Source: JAVBSN01 sp031556525 (GTDB taxonomy: Bacteria > Bacillota > Clostridia > Lachnospirales > Lachnospiraceae). From it: a stretch of DNA of 64,000 bases. Of this stretch, positions 15,368-24,086 are shown in pieces. Made by a program: the position numbers and the translations under genes. The notes under the pieces are model-generated. The model had not been told where the DNA came from, ran no database searches, and saw only the letters and a list, made by a program, of their open reading frames with translations. How positions within the stretch are numbered: the stretch's first letter is position 1; each line of letters starts with the position of its first letter. The stretch spans positions 1 to 64,000 of the forward strand of contig JAVBSS010000011.1 in NCBI GenBank assembly GCA_031556525.1. The letters run 5' to 3'.

Positions 15368-16246
15368 ATGGAAGATATAAAGAATGTAATTGAATTAAAA
15401 GATGTCACTAAAGATTATGGTGATTTTATATTAGATAGTGTTAGTTTCGCTGTGCCAGAAGGGTCTGTTTGTGGATTCATAGGACAAAATGGTGCAGGTA
15501 AGACAACTACTATTCAACTTATTTTAGATGCTATAAACAGAGATGGAGGAGAAGTCTATCTATTTGGTGAAAATGTAGATGGGAATTCTGCAACACTTCG
15601 TGAAAACGTAGGAGTTGTATTTGATGAGATGGGATTTCATGATTTTCTAACTGCAAAACAGATTAATACTATTATGAAAAATATATATAAGAATTGGAAT
15701 GAAGATACATTTTTTGAGTATTTAAAGAGATTTTCCCTTCCTACAAAGAAGAAATGTGGTAATTTTTCTAGGGGAATGAGAATGAAGCTACAGATTGCTA
15801 CAGCCCTATCTCATGATGCAAAGCTTCTTATTATGGATGAACCAACTAGTGGTCTGGATCCTATTGTAAGAAACGAGATGCTTCAAATCTTTCGTGAGTA
15901 TGTAGTTGAGGAAGATCATACAATTCTTCTATCTTCACATATTACAGGAGATTTGGAGAAGATAGCAGATGAGGTTGTATTTGTTGATGGCGGAAAGATT
16001 GTGCTAAAAGGAAATAAGGATGATATTCTTGAAAAACATGGGCTTCTTAAATGTAAAAAAGATGAACTCAAGAACATTAGTGAGTCTCTAATTGTATGGG
16101 CTGATGTGTCGAGCGTTGGGGCAGAAGTACTAGTAAATGATAAAAAAACCGCTCAGAAATTGTATCCTAAGATGGTAATAGAACCTATAGGCCTAGAGGA
16201 AATCATGATACATTATGTTAACAAATCAAAGGGCTATAAGGGTTAG
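15368..16246 (+). CDS. ABC transporter ATP-binding protein
   Basis: The ATPase has 292 residues from the ATG at 15368, which follows AAAGG with 7-base spacing; the frame's first ATG at 15353 lacks a ribosome site. Walker A is GQNGAGKTTT, the signature is a variant (FSRGMRMKLQ), and Walker B is LLIMDEPTSGLDP, followed by LSSH. It groups with ATPases that energise ABC-2 type permeases in drug or peptide export or immunity. The permease genes at 16266 and 17033 follow. Confidence 0.9.
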   Translation: MEDIKNVIELKDVTKDYGDFILDSVSFAVPEGSVCGFIGQNGAGKTTTIQLILDAINRDGGEVYLFGENVDGNSATLRENVGVVFDEMGFHDFLTAKQINTIMKNIYKNWNEDTFFEYLKRFSLPTKKKCGNFSRGMRMKLQIATALSHDAKLLIMDEPTSGLDPIVRNEMLQIFREYVVEEDHTILLSSHITGDLEKIADEVVFVDGGKIVLKGNKDDILEKHGLLKCKKDELKNISESLIVWADVSSVGAEVLVNDKKTAQKLYPKMVIEPIGLEEIMIHYVNKSKGYKG

Positions 16247-16265
16247 GAAAGGCAGGTTATTTTAT

Positions 16266-17033
16266 ATGAAAGGATTATTGATAAAAGATTTCTATTGCCT
16301 AAGAAAACAGTTAACAACATATGCATTTATTATAGTAGGAGTCATGGTTATATCCATATTATTTGTACTTAGTTATAAGTTTGGAAATATGCATGTTAAT
16401 TTTGAAGATATGGTTAATTCGGGTCAAAATAGTGAAGCACTAGTTACAGAGATGGCAACTTATGCTATTCTTATGTTTATGTTACTTCCTATAGCATGTA
16501 CAGGGGATATTGCTAGTTTGTTTACAGATGATGAAAAAGCATCATTTTATAAGGTTGCATCATCTCTACCTATTTCTATAAATAAAAGAGTGGCATCAAG
16601 ATTTGTTGCAGGAATTTTATTTATTGTTATTGGATTAGGTGTAGATTTTGTTATGACAGTAGTACTGTCGAGGCTGACTGATTTGATTTCATTTGGGGAA
16701 TTTATGGGGGTGATTGTATCTTTCGGATCACTTATGTTAATGTACATTAGTATGTTGATTTTATGTATATATTTATTAGGCAAAGGAAAGAGTACATATG
16801 CAGGTCTAATTCCTATGTTTATTGGCGGAGTAATATATGTATTGATTAATCTAGATAAAATACGATACTTCTTTGCTGCGGCAGATGATGAAGCAATGGT
16901 AGACTTAATGCAAGGAACTATTGATTTTGTACAGTATAAATCATATATTTTACTAATTATTGCGATTCTTGTATCTCTTGTATCCTATGTATTAGCAGTT
17001 TACGTGGCAAAGAGAAAGCGAGGTGTAGCATAA
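16266..17033 (+). CDS. ABC-2 type permease, first subunit
   Basis: The protein has 255 residues and about six membrane helices. It starts MKGLLIKDFYCLRKQL, the usual N-terminus of ABC-2 permeases (YtrC-like). The open frame extends upstream to 16215 inside the ATPase gene, but the ATG at 16266 gives the expected start. Its stop overlaps the next start (TAATG), so it is coupled to the second permease. With the ATPase it likely forms a heterodimeric exporter or immunity transporter; the substrate is unknown. Confidence 0.85.
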   Translation: MKGLLIKDFYCLRKQLTTYAFIIVGVMVISILFVLSYKFGNMHVNFEDMVNSGQNSEALVTEMATYAILMFMLLPIACTGDIASLFTDDEKASFYKVASSLPISINKRVASRFVAGILFIVIGLGVDFVMTVVLSRLTDLISFGEFMGVIVSFGSLMLMYISMLILCIYLLGKGKSTYAGLIPMFIGGVIYVLINLDKIRYFFAAADDEAMVDLMQGTIDFVQYKSYILLIIAILVSLVSYVLAVYVAKRKRGVA

Positions 17034-17755
17034 TGGCGGGACTACTTTATAAGGATTTTGTTGGAATAAAAGGGAAGTGGATAGTATGGACATTTGTAGG
17101 ACTCACAGTAGCATTCTTTGCGTTAAGATTTGTATGGATAGGGGATGATATTAGATTAGCACTAATTCTATTGATGTTTATACCTTATGGATTGTTTCTT
17201 CCATCTTTTTGGACAGCTGCAATATGTAAAAATGACGAACAGCATAAAACAACGCAGTTTGTGAAAGCATTGCCACTGAATAGAAATGCATATATAGCTT
17301 CTAAATATATTTTTATCGGAATTGTAGTTTATATCATATTTTCACTAGAAAATATATGGATTATTATATTTAATAGTGTGGCAGAAAAGGGTGATGCTGC
17401 ACAGATAATAGAAGCTATGGGGTCATTTATTGTAATATTTTCTGGAGCTGCCCTTACCATAGCAGCAATAGAGTTGCCATTTATAATCACCCTTGGTGTG
17501 AAGAAGGGGGCTTTGGTAAAGACAACTATTCTTGAGGGATTAATGTTCCTAGTTGTGATTTATGTATTTTTTGGGGATATGAATGCTCTTGAAAACTATG
17601 ATATAACTTTTATTGTAGAATGGTATCAAAATCATACTATCTTTATGATGTTCCTTACAATTATATCTCCTATAGTCAATATATTTATATACTGGCTGTC
17701 TTATTGTATTACTTGTAAAATCAATAAAAATAGGGAGGTAGAGATTGATGGATAA
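17033..17755 (+). CDS. ABC-2 type permease, second subunit
   Basis: The protein has 240 residues and about six membrane segments. It begins MAGLLYKDFVGIKGKWIVW, the same LLxKDF entry motif as the preceding permease. Start and stop codons of the two genes overlap, and its end overlaps the CPBP gene by 8 bp, so the three membrane proteins are probably made in fixed ratio. Confidence 0.85.
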   Translation: MAGLLYKDFVGIKGKWIVWTFVGLTVAFFALRFVWIGDDIRLALILLMFIPYGLFLPSFWTAAICKNDEQHKTTQFVKALPLNRNAYIASKYIFIGIVVYIIFSLENIWIIIFNSVAEKGDAAQIIEAMGSFIVIFSGAALTIAAIELPFIITLGVKKGALVKTTILEGLMFLVVIYVFFGDMNALENYDITFIVEWYQNHTIFMMFLTIISPIVNIFIYWLSYCITCKINKNREVEIDG

Positions 17756-18668
17756 AGCGGTAGAATATAAAAATGAATTAAAGAGACTTCTTATATTTTT
17801 GGCATTTGCATTTGTGATAACATGGATTGTATTTTTTGTATTTATATTTTTCGGAAACACATTTAATGTAGAAGATGGAAACGAAGCTATGGCGCAGTTG
17901 ATGTGTCTTGGAATGCTTTGTCCTACACTTGCAATGATACTTACTAGATATGTAACAAAGGAAGGATTTGCTGTTACAGGCAAGGATTCTATGCTTCTTG
18001 GAATTAGTTTTAAGGATAGAAAGTGGATATATTATGTGATAGCAATATTATTGCCTTGGATATATTATGAATTAGGAAATGGACTATTTCTTCTTGTTTC
18101 TGGAGCTTTTGATATAAATGCGCCCTACCTTCTTGGTGTAGAAAAAGGAGAAGAAGGAATTCTTTATATGCAGCCAATAATTATGATTGTATCTGCGACA
18201 TTATCATCCTTTGCAGCCTTTGGTGAAGAGGCTGGATGGCGGGGATATATGATGCCTAAGATGACAAAGCTTTTTGGGGTGAAGAAAGCAATATTAGTTG
18301 GGGGAATCATATGGGGAATGTGGCACTTTCCACTTACCTATGTTGGACATAATTTTGGTATGGATTATTGGGGATATCCGTTTACTGGATTTGGAGCTAT
18401 GTGTATACTGTGTATATTCATTGGTATAATATTAGCATATATAACATATAAGTCTGGTTCAATATGGCCTGCAACTATTCTTCATGCAGTTAATAATGCA
18501 TCACCTTCGATTCTTAAATTTTATATTAATGAGGATAAGTTTAAAGGGTGGAGTGCTGATAGTGTAGTACATTTTTTAATTGTATATATTCCATTGATAA
18601 TTATTTCAATATTTGTATTTGTGAAGTTTAATAAGGAATTGAAGAGAACGGTAACGGTTTTATCCTAG
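17748..18668 (+). CDS. CPBP-family intramembrane metalloprotease
   Basis: The protein has 306 residues and about eight membrane helices. All CPBP (Abi) motifs are present: EEAGWRGYMMPKM, WGMWHFPL and HAVNNASPS, giving the two glutamates, arginine and histidines expected at the membrane-embedded active site. Relatives process prenylated CAAX proteins in eukaryotes, and bacterial members often give bacteriocin self-immunity. The ATG at 17748 follows GGGAGG. Its place at the end of a GntR-ABC operon fits a role in peptide stress or immunity, which is inference. Confidence 0.85.
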   Translation: MDKAVEYKNELKRLLIFLAFAFVITWIVFFVFIFFGNTFNVEDGNEAMAQLMCLGMLCPTLAMILTRYVTKEGFAVTGKDSMLLGISFKDRKWIYYVIAILLPWIYYELGNGLFLLVSGAFDINAPYLLGVEKGEEGILYMQPIIMIVSATLSSFAAFGEEAGWRGYMMPKMTKLFGVKKAILVGGIIWGMWHFPLTYVGHNFGMDYWGYPFTGFGAMCILCIFIGIILAYITYKSGSIWPATILHAVNNASPSILKFYINEDKFKGWSADSVVHFLIVYIPLIIISIFVFVKFNKELKRTVTVLS

Positions 18669-18725
18669 ACGGCCGATATACCAAATAGAAACTAGTTTTA
18701 TATCAGCACCAAGGAGGGTGAAAGT

Positions 18726-19517
18726 ATGGGACTTAGTATTGGTACAAATTCCAATATAAAAAAAATAGAGTTAAAAAATGCCGACGGAACGGTGTCTGGA
18801 ACAATAGCCATAACCAAACAAGGTAAAGGCAAGAAAAAGAAATTAAAGTATAATTTCAATGAAGTTGCGTCACAGTTGATGCGGGCCAAAACATCTGGAA
18901 ATGCCAATCAGATAGCAGCGAAGGCAAGTACAAAAGTAGCAATGCTCCGTAAAATGCGAAAATCAGGTGAGTATGATGATAAGGATTTAGAGGCTGCAAT
19001 AATCCATGCTGAACAGATGGCGCGAGTTGCGAAGAAACGTGTCAAGCATTTGCAGGAGGAAGAAAACATCAAGACAAGTGGTGGTGTATGCGCTGCAGAA
19101 CTGGAAGAAGATTTGGATATTGATTGGGAGTCGCTGGAAAGCGTTGATAGTATAGAACCTAATATGGAAGAAATGCAAGAGCTGATGCAGGAGTTTCAGG
19201 AAATGATGCAGGATACCATGGGGGAAATAGATGACTCAATTGGACTGGATGAGTTAGTAGAAGAATTGTCTATAAACATTTCAAAGGAAATGGATCCCGC
19301 TGATTTAGAAATGTTAAAGAAAAAGCATCGAGCAGATGAACTTCGCGATATAGCGGAAGCAAATATGAAGTATTTGAAAGCTGTATTCGATAAACTAGAG
19401 AAAGAAAAACGTGATGCTGCAAATGGAGTGTCATTAGAGCTTGGTGGGCTTGAAATGCCTGTTACAGTGCAGGAGCCTGTGGTTACAGAAAGTGTTGCAA
19501 TTGACGTTACAGTATAA
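18726..19517 (+). CDS. Uncharacterised coiled-coil cytosolic protein
   Basis: The protein has 263 residues with no signal peptide or membrane segment. It begins MGLSIGTNSNIKKIELKNADG, continues with a lysine-rich stretch (KQGKGKKKKLKYNFNEVASQLMRAKTS), a helical region near 70-110, an acidic methionine/glutamate-rich section (about 130-190) and another helix. It looks like a structural or adaptor protein. I cannot assign a family. The ATG follows GGAGGGTG. Confidence 0.75.
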   Translation: MGLSIGTNSNIKKIELKNADGTVSGTIAITKQGKGKKKKLKYNFNEVASQLMRAKTSGNANQIAAKASTKVAMLRKMRKSGEYDDKDLEAAIIHAEQMARVAKKRVKHLQEEENIKTSGGVCAAELEEDLDIDWESLESVDSIEPNMEEMQELMQEFQEMMQDTMGEIDDSIGLDELVEELSINISKEMDPADLEMLKKKHRADELRDIAEANMKYLKAVFDKLEKEKRDAANGVSLELGGLEMPVTVQEPVVTESVAIDVTV

Positions 19518-19521
19518 GAAG

Positions 19522-19561
19522 CTTTTTATATAAAAGGCTGCTCTAAAAATATAGAGCAGCC
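19522..19561 (-). terminator. Terminator reading on the minus strand
   Basis: GGCTGCTCTA (19536-19545) and TAGAGCAGCC (19552-19561) pair perfectly. The T-run lies on the minus strand (TTTTATAT), so it terminates the small minus-strand gene at 19574-19738; it could also act weakly for the plus gene. Confidence 0.75.
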
Positions 19562-19573
19562 ACCACAGTAATT

Positions 19574-19738
19574 TTAAAATGGTTCGCCTTGAGGATATTG
19601 AGAATGGCGAATATGTTGTGGTTGTGCCTTTGGATCAAATGATGATTTTATTACTCTAAGAAATTCATTTGGAGTATAATCAGATGCAAGAGCATAACAA
19701 CATTTTCTAGTGTTAGTATTTTCATAAATCAAATACAT
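19574..19738 (-). CDS. 54-residue small protein
   Basis: On the minus strand AAAGGAGGTGATATT precedes an ATG at 19738 that opens 54 codons (MYLIYENTNTRKCCYALASD...HIRHSQYPQGEPF) to TAA at 19574, followed by a matching terminator. The strong ribosome site and terminator make a real gene likely. It has two adjacent cysteines and a polar tail. I do not recognise a family. Confidence 0.65.
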   Translation of the reverse strand: MYLIYENTNTRKCCYALASDYTPNEFLRVIKSSFDPKAQPQHIRHSQYPQGEPF

Positions 19739-19836
19739 AATATCACCTCCTTTGTATATAAAATGTATATAATCTCGCGCGATATAGTAATGATAACAAG
19801 TTATACATATACATTAAATGCAAGTTATGTGATTTA

Positions 19837-20427
19837 TTAAATAATCATATACACCCACCATCCAACACATGCAATCACTGTTCCAATAAATCCTGCAATA
19901 ACGTCGCTCATAGTATCCACTAATCCTGGAGGTTGCATAGCTTTTTCTGGTTGATGGTTAACAACAGCGCTATGTTTTTGCCAATGTTGGTGGTCAGTAT
20001 GGAAGATACTATCACAAAGAAACTCTGAGACTTCCCAAATTTCATGTAAGCCTAGCGACAATGCAAAACTAAATATTAATGTACCGACAAATCCAGCGTC
20101 AGGTGCTTTTTCTGCTAATGTTATTCCGAAACTGAAGAATAATATACCAGAAAGAAAGTGAATTACTCTATCCCACCAAGAGTATTTGTCATAATATCTA
20201 TAGCCAGAGCCTAAATATACAGACATAAATGTAACGGTAAGAAACAAGAAGCTGGTTATTGTATTTATTGGGAGATTAATCAAACTCATTACCCAAGGTA
20301 CAAATGTAAGTACCATCATAAAAGTAGCAGGAATAAGTTTTTTATAATCATGTTTAAACAATTGAATAATTGCTACAACTATCAATATTGCTCTAATTAA
20401 ATTAGTATATATAAATAATAAATCCAT
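19837..20427 (-). CDS. Membrane protein resembling DUF2238/YjdF
   Basis: The protein has 196 residues and about six hydrophobic segments. The segment YDKYSWWDRVIHFLSGILFFSFG and the later LGLHEIWEVSEF and DTMSDVIAGFIGTV resemble the DUF2238/YjdF membrane family, where conserved D, H and E residues sit within the membrane. Function is unknown. It is divergent from the ABC uptake operon that follows, with its own ribosome site AGGTATTTTG. Confidence 0.65.
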   Translation of the reverse strand: MDLLFIYTNLIRAILIVVAIIQLFKHDYKKLIPATFMMVLTFVPWVMSLINLPINTITSFLFLTVTFMSVYLGSGYRYYDKYSWWDRVIHFLSGILFFSFGITLAEKAPDAGFVGTLIFSFALSLGLHEIWEVSEFLCDSIFHTDHQHWQKHSAVVNHQPEKAMQPPGLVDTMSDVIAGFIGTVIACVGWWVYMII

Positions 20428-20556
20428 TCAAAATACCTCCATATATTTGTAATCTTAATAGTAGTATATCCGTTTTATTTTAGGATAATCATAATATCCG
20501 CTATGGACTTTAATCCATAGGGGAATTTTTTTTGAAAATAAATCATATAATACCTA

Positions 20557-20587
20557 TTGACATAGTAGGAATAGTATGATATTATTC
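20557..20587 (+). promoter_or_regulatory. Promoter of the sulfur-salvage-like operon with palindrome over -10
   Basis: TTGACA (20557-20562), 17-bp spacer, TATTAT (20580-20585). The near-perfect inverted repeat GAATAGTAT-G-ATATTATTC (20569-20587, one mismatch) overlaps the -10 element and looks like a repressor site. The regulator is not in the window. Confidence 0.7.
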
Positions 20588-20661
20588 TGAAAAATAAGAA
20601 AAAGAGATAGTATTATCATATGTTTTCTTATAAAAAATAAAAGTTCTAGGAGGAAGAAAGT

Positions 20662-21528
20662 ATGAAAAGAAAAATAGGAAAGAATGTAGTCGTAACAATT
20701 ATGACAGCAATATTATTAATAGGAGCTACAGGATGTGGAAAGAGTGAAGATGTTAGTGATGTTACTATAATTCATGCAGTAACAGGTGGAAGTCCAGCAC
20801 CATACATAATAGTCGATGAGAATAATAACTACTCAGGATATGACATTGAAGTATTAAACGCAGTATTTGATAAACTTCCACAGTATGAATTGGATTTACA
20901 GACAACTGAATTTGAAGCTATTTTCTCAGGATTAACAGCAGGTAATTATCAACTTGCAGTAAACAATTTTAGTTATAGAGAAGAGCGAGCAGAGACTTAC
21001 TATTTCTCATATCCATATGATGAAATCACTTATGTATTTGTACAAAGAAAAGATGATGAACCATTAACATCTTTAAAAGATGCAGCAGAGCGTGGATATA
21101 AAATTGAATCAAATGCTGGTGGAAATGTTACAAATGCAATAGAGCAATGGAATGAAGAAAATCCAGACTTACAAATTGAAATTATTTATTCAGATGCAAA
21201 TCTAAATGTATGGTTTGAGCATATTGAAGATAATGTTGCTGATTTTAGAATTGATGATTTACCAATCTATAATAGCTATGTAGAAGAATTTGGTTTTGAA
21301 AACTTACAAAAAGTAGTGTTAACTGACGAGGAAACAGCAAAGATTTCTACAGCCTTAGATGCATATTTCTTATTCCCTAAGACTGAAGAAGGCGATGCTT
21401 TAAGAGCTGATATTAATAAGGCACTTAAGGAAATAAAAGAGGATGGTACCTTATTGAAACTTTCACAAAAATACTTTGGAGCAGATCAAGTTCCAGAAGA
21501 TTCAAAGTTTGAAAATACAATTAACTAA
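20662..21528 (+). CDS. Amino-acid ABC transporter substrate-binding lipoprotein
   Basis: The protein has 288 residues. A lipoprotein signal (ILLIGATGCGKS) places it on the outer face of the membrane. The rest is a family 3 periplasmic-binding fold (NYSGYDIEVLNAVFDKLPQYELD, FEAIFSGLTAGNYQLAVNNFSYREER, ADFRIDDLPIY) close to cystine/polar amino-acid binders such as TcyJ/TcyK or YxeM. It is the first gene of an operon to 26717 and works with the permease and ATPase at 24087 and 24828. The exact ligand cannot be read from sequence; the enzyme neighbours suggest an S-substituted cysteine. Confidence 0.88.
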   Translation: MKRKIGKNVVVTIMTAILLIGATGCGKSEDVSDVTIIHAVTGGSPAPYIIVDENNNYSGYDIEVLNAVFDKLPQYELDLQTTEFEAIFSGLTAGNYQLAVNNFSYREERAETYYFSYPYDEITYVFVQRKDDEPLTSLKDAAERGYKIESNAGGNVTNAIEQWNEENPDLQIEIIYSDANLNVWFEHIEDNVADFRIDDLPIYNSYVEEFGFENLQKVVLTDEETAKISTALDAYFLFPKTEEGDALRADINKALKEIKEDGTLLKLSQKYFGADQVPEDSKFENTIN

Positions 21529-21543
21529 TAGGAGGATACATAT

Positions 21544-22572
21544 ATGGCAGAGTTTGACTATGAAATTGTAAATGGCAGAAAAATAAGGGTTCGTCCAAAA
21601 GAAACCATATCAGAGGTGGATGAAAATGGATATTTTCACAGACAACCTAACCATTTTACAAAAGGATTTGGAGAAAATGAAAATCCAGTAGAGAAAGGTA
21701 GATATCATTTGGTTTGGGCGAAGCTTTGCCACTGGTCAAACAGAGCCTCAATTGTAATCGAACTACTAGGATTGGAAGAGGCTATTAGTGTTAATAAAGT
21801 AGAGCATGCAGAACATGAAAAAAATCTTGGCTGGGAATTTATATATGATGAAAATAACATTGATCCAGTACTTAATATTCAGTTTTTAAGTGAGGCATAT
21901 TATAAGGCAGATGATGAATATACAGGAAGAACAACAGTGCCAGCACTTATAGATATTAAGACTGGAAAGGTGGTAAATAATGATTATCATCGATTAACAC
22001 ATTATTTTGAAGAAGATTTTAAACCTTATCATAAGGAAAATGCTCCTAATCTATATCCAGAAGAGTTACGTGAGGAGATAGATGAATTAAATCAATGGTT
22101 ATTCCATAATGTAAATAATGGAGTTTACAAAACAGCTTTTGCAAGGTCAAAAGAAGCATATTGGGATGCATATAATGCATTTTATGCGGCACTAGATATA
22201 TTAGAGGAACGCTTAGAAGATAGAAGGTTTCTTTTTGGAGATTATGTTACGGATAGTGATGTAAGATTATATGTAACATTGGCAAGATTAGATATAAGGT
22301 ATACTTATCAGCTAGGTCATACAAAGAAACCATTATTTGAATATAAGAATCTATGGGCATATGCAAGAGATTTATATCAGATACCAGCTTTTAGAAATAA
22401 TACATATTTCAAGGATTTTGCCAATCCGTCAAGTGATAAGAGGGGAACATTGATGGAAACCTTTAATGCAAGATTTTTAGACGAGATAAATTTTGATGCA
22501 TATTGGGGAGCTCATCACGACAGAGCAAGATTGAGTAGTAATCCAGGCAATAAATTTAGAATCGAAAAATAA
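21544..22572 (+). CDS. Glutathionyl-hydroquinone-reductase-like protein (Xi-class GST), copy 1
   Basis: The protein has 342 residues. The fold is that of the YqjG/PcpF family: an N-terminal thioredoxin-like domain with the catalytic cysteine in KLCHWSNRAS (relatives usually have CPWA), TTVPALIDIKTGKVVNNDYH, then a helical domain (RFLFGDYVTDSDVRLYVTLARLD, LWAYARDLYQIPAF). Xi-class enzymes reductively remove thiols from S-aryl conjugates through this cysteine. Glutathione is rare in clostridia, so another thiol may serve. It sits between the uptake lipoprotein and a paralogue 20 bases downstream. Confidence 0.82.
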   Translation: MAEFDYEIVNGRKIRVRPKETISEVDENGYFHRQPNHFTKGFGENENPVEKGRYHLVWAKLCHWSNRASIVIELLGLEEAISVNKVEHAEHEKNLGWEFIYDENNIDPVLNIQFLSEAYYKADDEYTGRTTVPALIDIKTGKVVNNDYHRLTHYFEEDFKPYHKENAPNLYPEELREEIDELNQWLFHNVNNGVYKTAFARSKEAYWDAYNAFYAALDILEERLEDRRFLFGDYVTDSDVRLYVTLARLDIRYTYQLGHTKKPLFEYKNLWAYARDLYQIPAFRNNTYFKDFANPSSDKRGTLMETFNARFLDEINFDAYWGAHHDRARLSSNPGNKFRIEK

Positions 22573-22592
22573 CATTGATGGAGGAAATTAAT

Positions 22593-23630
22593 ATGGCAGA
22601 ATATATAAATGTGGATGGTAAGCAAGTTCGTGTACGTCCTACAGAAACAGTAAGTGAAGTAGATAAATACGGAAACTTTCACCGACAACCAAATCACTTT
22701 ACAAAAGGATTTGGTGAAGGAGAAAATGTAGTAGAAGATAATAGATATATACTATTTTGGGCTAAGGGTTGCCATTGGTCAAATCGAGCAGCTATTACAA
22801 GAGAATTATTAGGTTTAGAAAATGCAATTAAAGTAGAAATAGTAGATTGGGATAATGGTTCTTATGAAAAATCTTTGGGTTGGGAATTTGTAAATTTACC
22901 AAATCACATTAATCAAGAAACAGGAGCAAGATTTCTAAGCGAATTATATTATAATGCAGATGCAGATTATGAAGGAAGAGCTACTGTTCCGGCCTTTGTA
23001 GATTATAAGGAAAAGAAAGTTGTTAACAATGATTATCATAAGTTAACAAATTATCTTCAAGTAGAGTTTAAGCCTTATCATAAAAAGAATGCACCAGATT
23101 TGTATCCAGAGGAGATAAGAAGGGAAATAGATGATTTAAATTGGTGGTTATTTGAAAATGTAAATAATGCTGTATATAGGGCCCAATTCGCCCAATCCTT
23201 ACAAGCATTTAGTGATGCATATGAAACTTTCTTTGCTGGATTAGATGCATGTGAAGAAAGATTAGAGAAAAATCGTTTCTTATTTGGAGATTATGTTACA
23301 GATAGTGATATACGTCTTTTTGTAACCTTGGCAAGATATGATGTGTCATACTCACGTAATATCGGACCATGTAAAAAGAGATTAGTAGATTATAAAAATC
23401 TATGGGGATATGCAAGAGATTTATATCAGATACCAGCATTTTATCACAATACATATTTTAAGGATTTTGCAGCAAGCAGAGATTTATCAAAAGTAGAATC
23501 AGGATATTGGGAATCAACTTATTATGATATTGTTATTCCTAATACAGATTTTGATACAATTTGGAAGACACCAACAGGTAGAGAAGGATTAAGCAAGGAT
23601 CCAGCTAATAAATTTCGTTTGGAAAAATAG
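22593..23630 (+). CDS. Glutathionyl-hydroquinone-reductase-like protein (Xi-class GST), copy 2
   Basis: The protein has 345 residues from the ATG at 22593, 8 bases after GGAGG; the upstream TTG/ATG codons are not preferred. It is clearly paralogous to the preceding protein (RQPNHFTKGFGEGENVVEDNRY, KGCHWSNRAA with the catalytic cysteine, RFLFGDYVTDSDIRLFVTLARYD). The two have diverged considerably, so they may form a heterodimer or handle different conjugates. It is followed after 12 bases by the acetyltransferase gene. Confidence 0.82.
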   Translation: MAEYINVDGKQVRVRPTETVSEVDKYGNFHRQPNHFTKGFGEGENVVEDNRYILFWAKGCHWSNRAAITRELLGLENAIKVEIVDWDNGSYEKSLGWEFVNLPNHINQETGARFLSELYYNADADYEGRATVPAFVDYKEKKVVNNDYHKLTNYLQVEFKPYHKKNAPDLYPEEIRREIDDLNWWLFENVNNAVYRAQFAQSLQAFSDAYETFFAGLDACEERLEKNRFLFGDYVTDSDIRLFVTLARYDVSYSRNIGPCKKRLVDYKNLWGYARDLYQIPAFYHNTYFKDFAASRDLSKVESGYWESTYYDIVIPNTDFDTIWKTPTGREGLSKDPANKFRLEK

Positions 23631-23642
23631 AGGAGATAGGTT

Positions 23643-24086
23643 ATGGAAATAATTCGTGCGACAAAGGAATGGCAAAGGGCAGGGGTACATTTTGTTAGAA
23701 CACAGGCAATGTGTGAGGGGTTTCATATTCCACTTGAAAGAGAATTCGAGGGTGATGAACCAAATGATGAGTACATATTAGCATTAGACGGAATAAAACC
23801 TGTGTCTACTTGTCGCATTGGTTTTGTAGATAATCATATAGGTAAGATTGAACGAGTAGCTACCTTAGAAGAATATCGAGGACAGCATTATGGCGCAGCA
23901 GTAATCAAAGAAGCAGAGAAATGGATAGAAGAAAAGGGTATAAATAAGGTTCAAATAAGTGCTAGAGAAGCAGCTTTAGGATTTTATGAAAAACTTGGAT
24001 ACACTCCGGACTTTAATGAAGTATCTGGAGAAGGAGATTTTCGTTGCATTTTAACTTATAAAGAATTAAAGACAAAGGAGCAATAA
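23643..24086 (+). CDS. GNAT-family N-acetyltransferase
   Basis: The protein has 147 residues of the GNAT fold, with the acetyl-CoA loop region IERVATLEEYRGQHYGAAVIKEAEKWI and the C-terminal AALGFYEKLGYTP strand. In Bacillus ytm and yxe operons a GNAT enzyme (SnaA/SnaB) N-acetylates S-(2-succino)cysteine before thioether cleavage. The same role is plausible here because an M20 deacylase and a cystine-type transporter share the operon. The permease gene starts on the base after its stop codon. Confidence 0.82.
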   Translation: MEIIRATKEWQRAGVHFVRTQAMCEGFHIPLEREFEGDEPNDEYILALDGIKPVSTCRIGFVDNHIGKIERVATLEEYRGQHYGAAVIKEAEKWIEEKGINKVQISAREAALGFYEKLGYTPDFNEVSGEGDFRCILTYKELKTKEQ

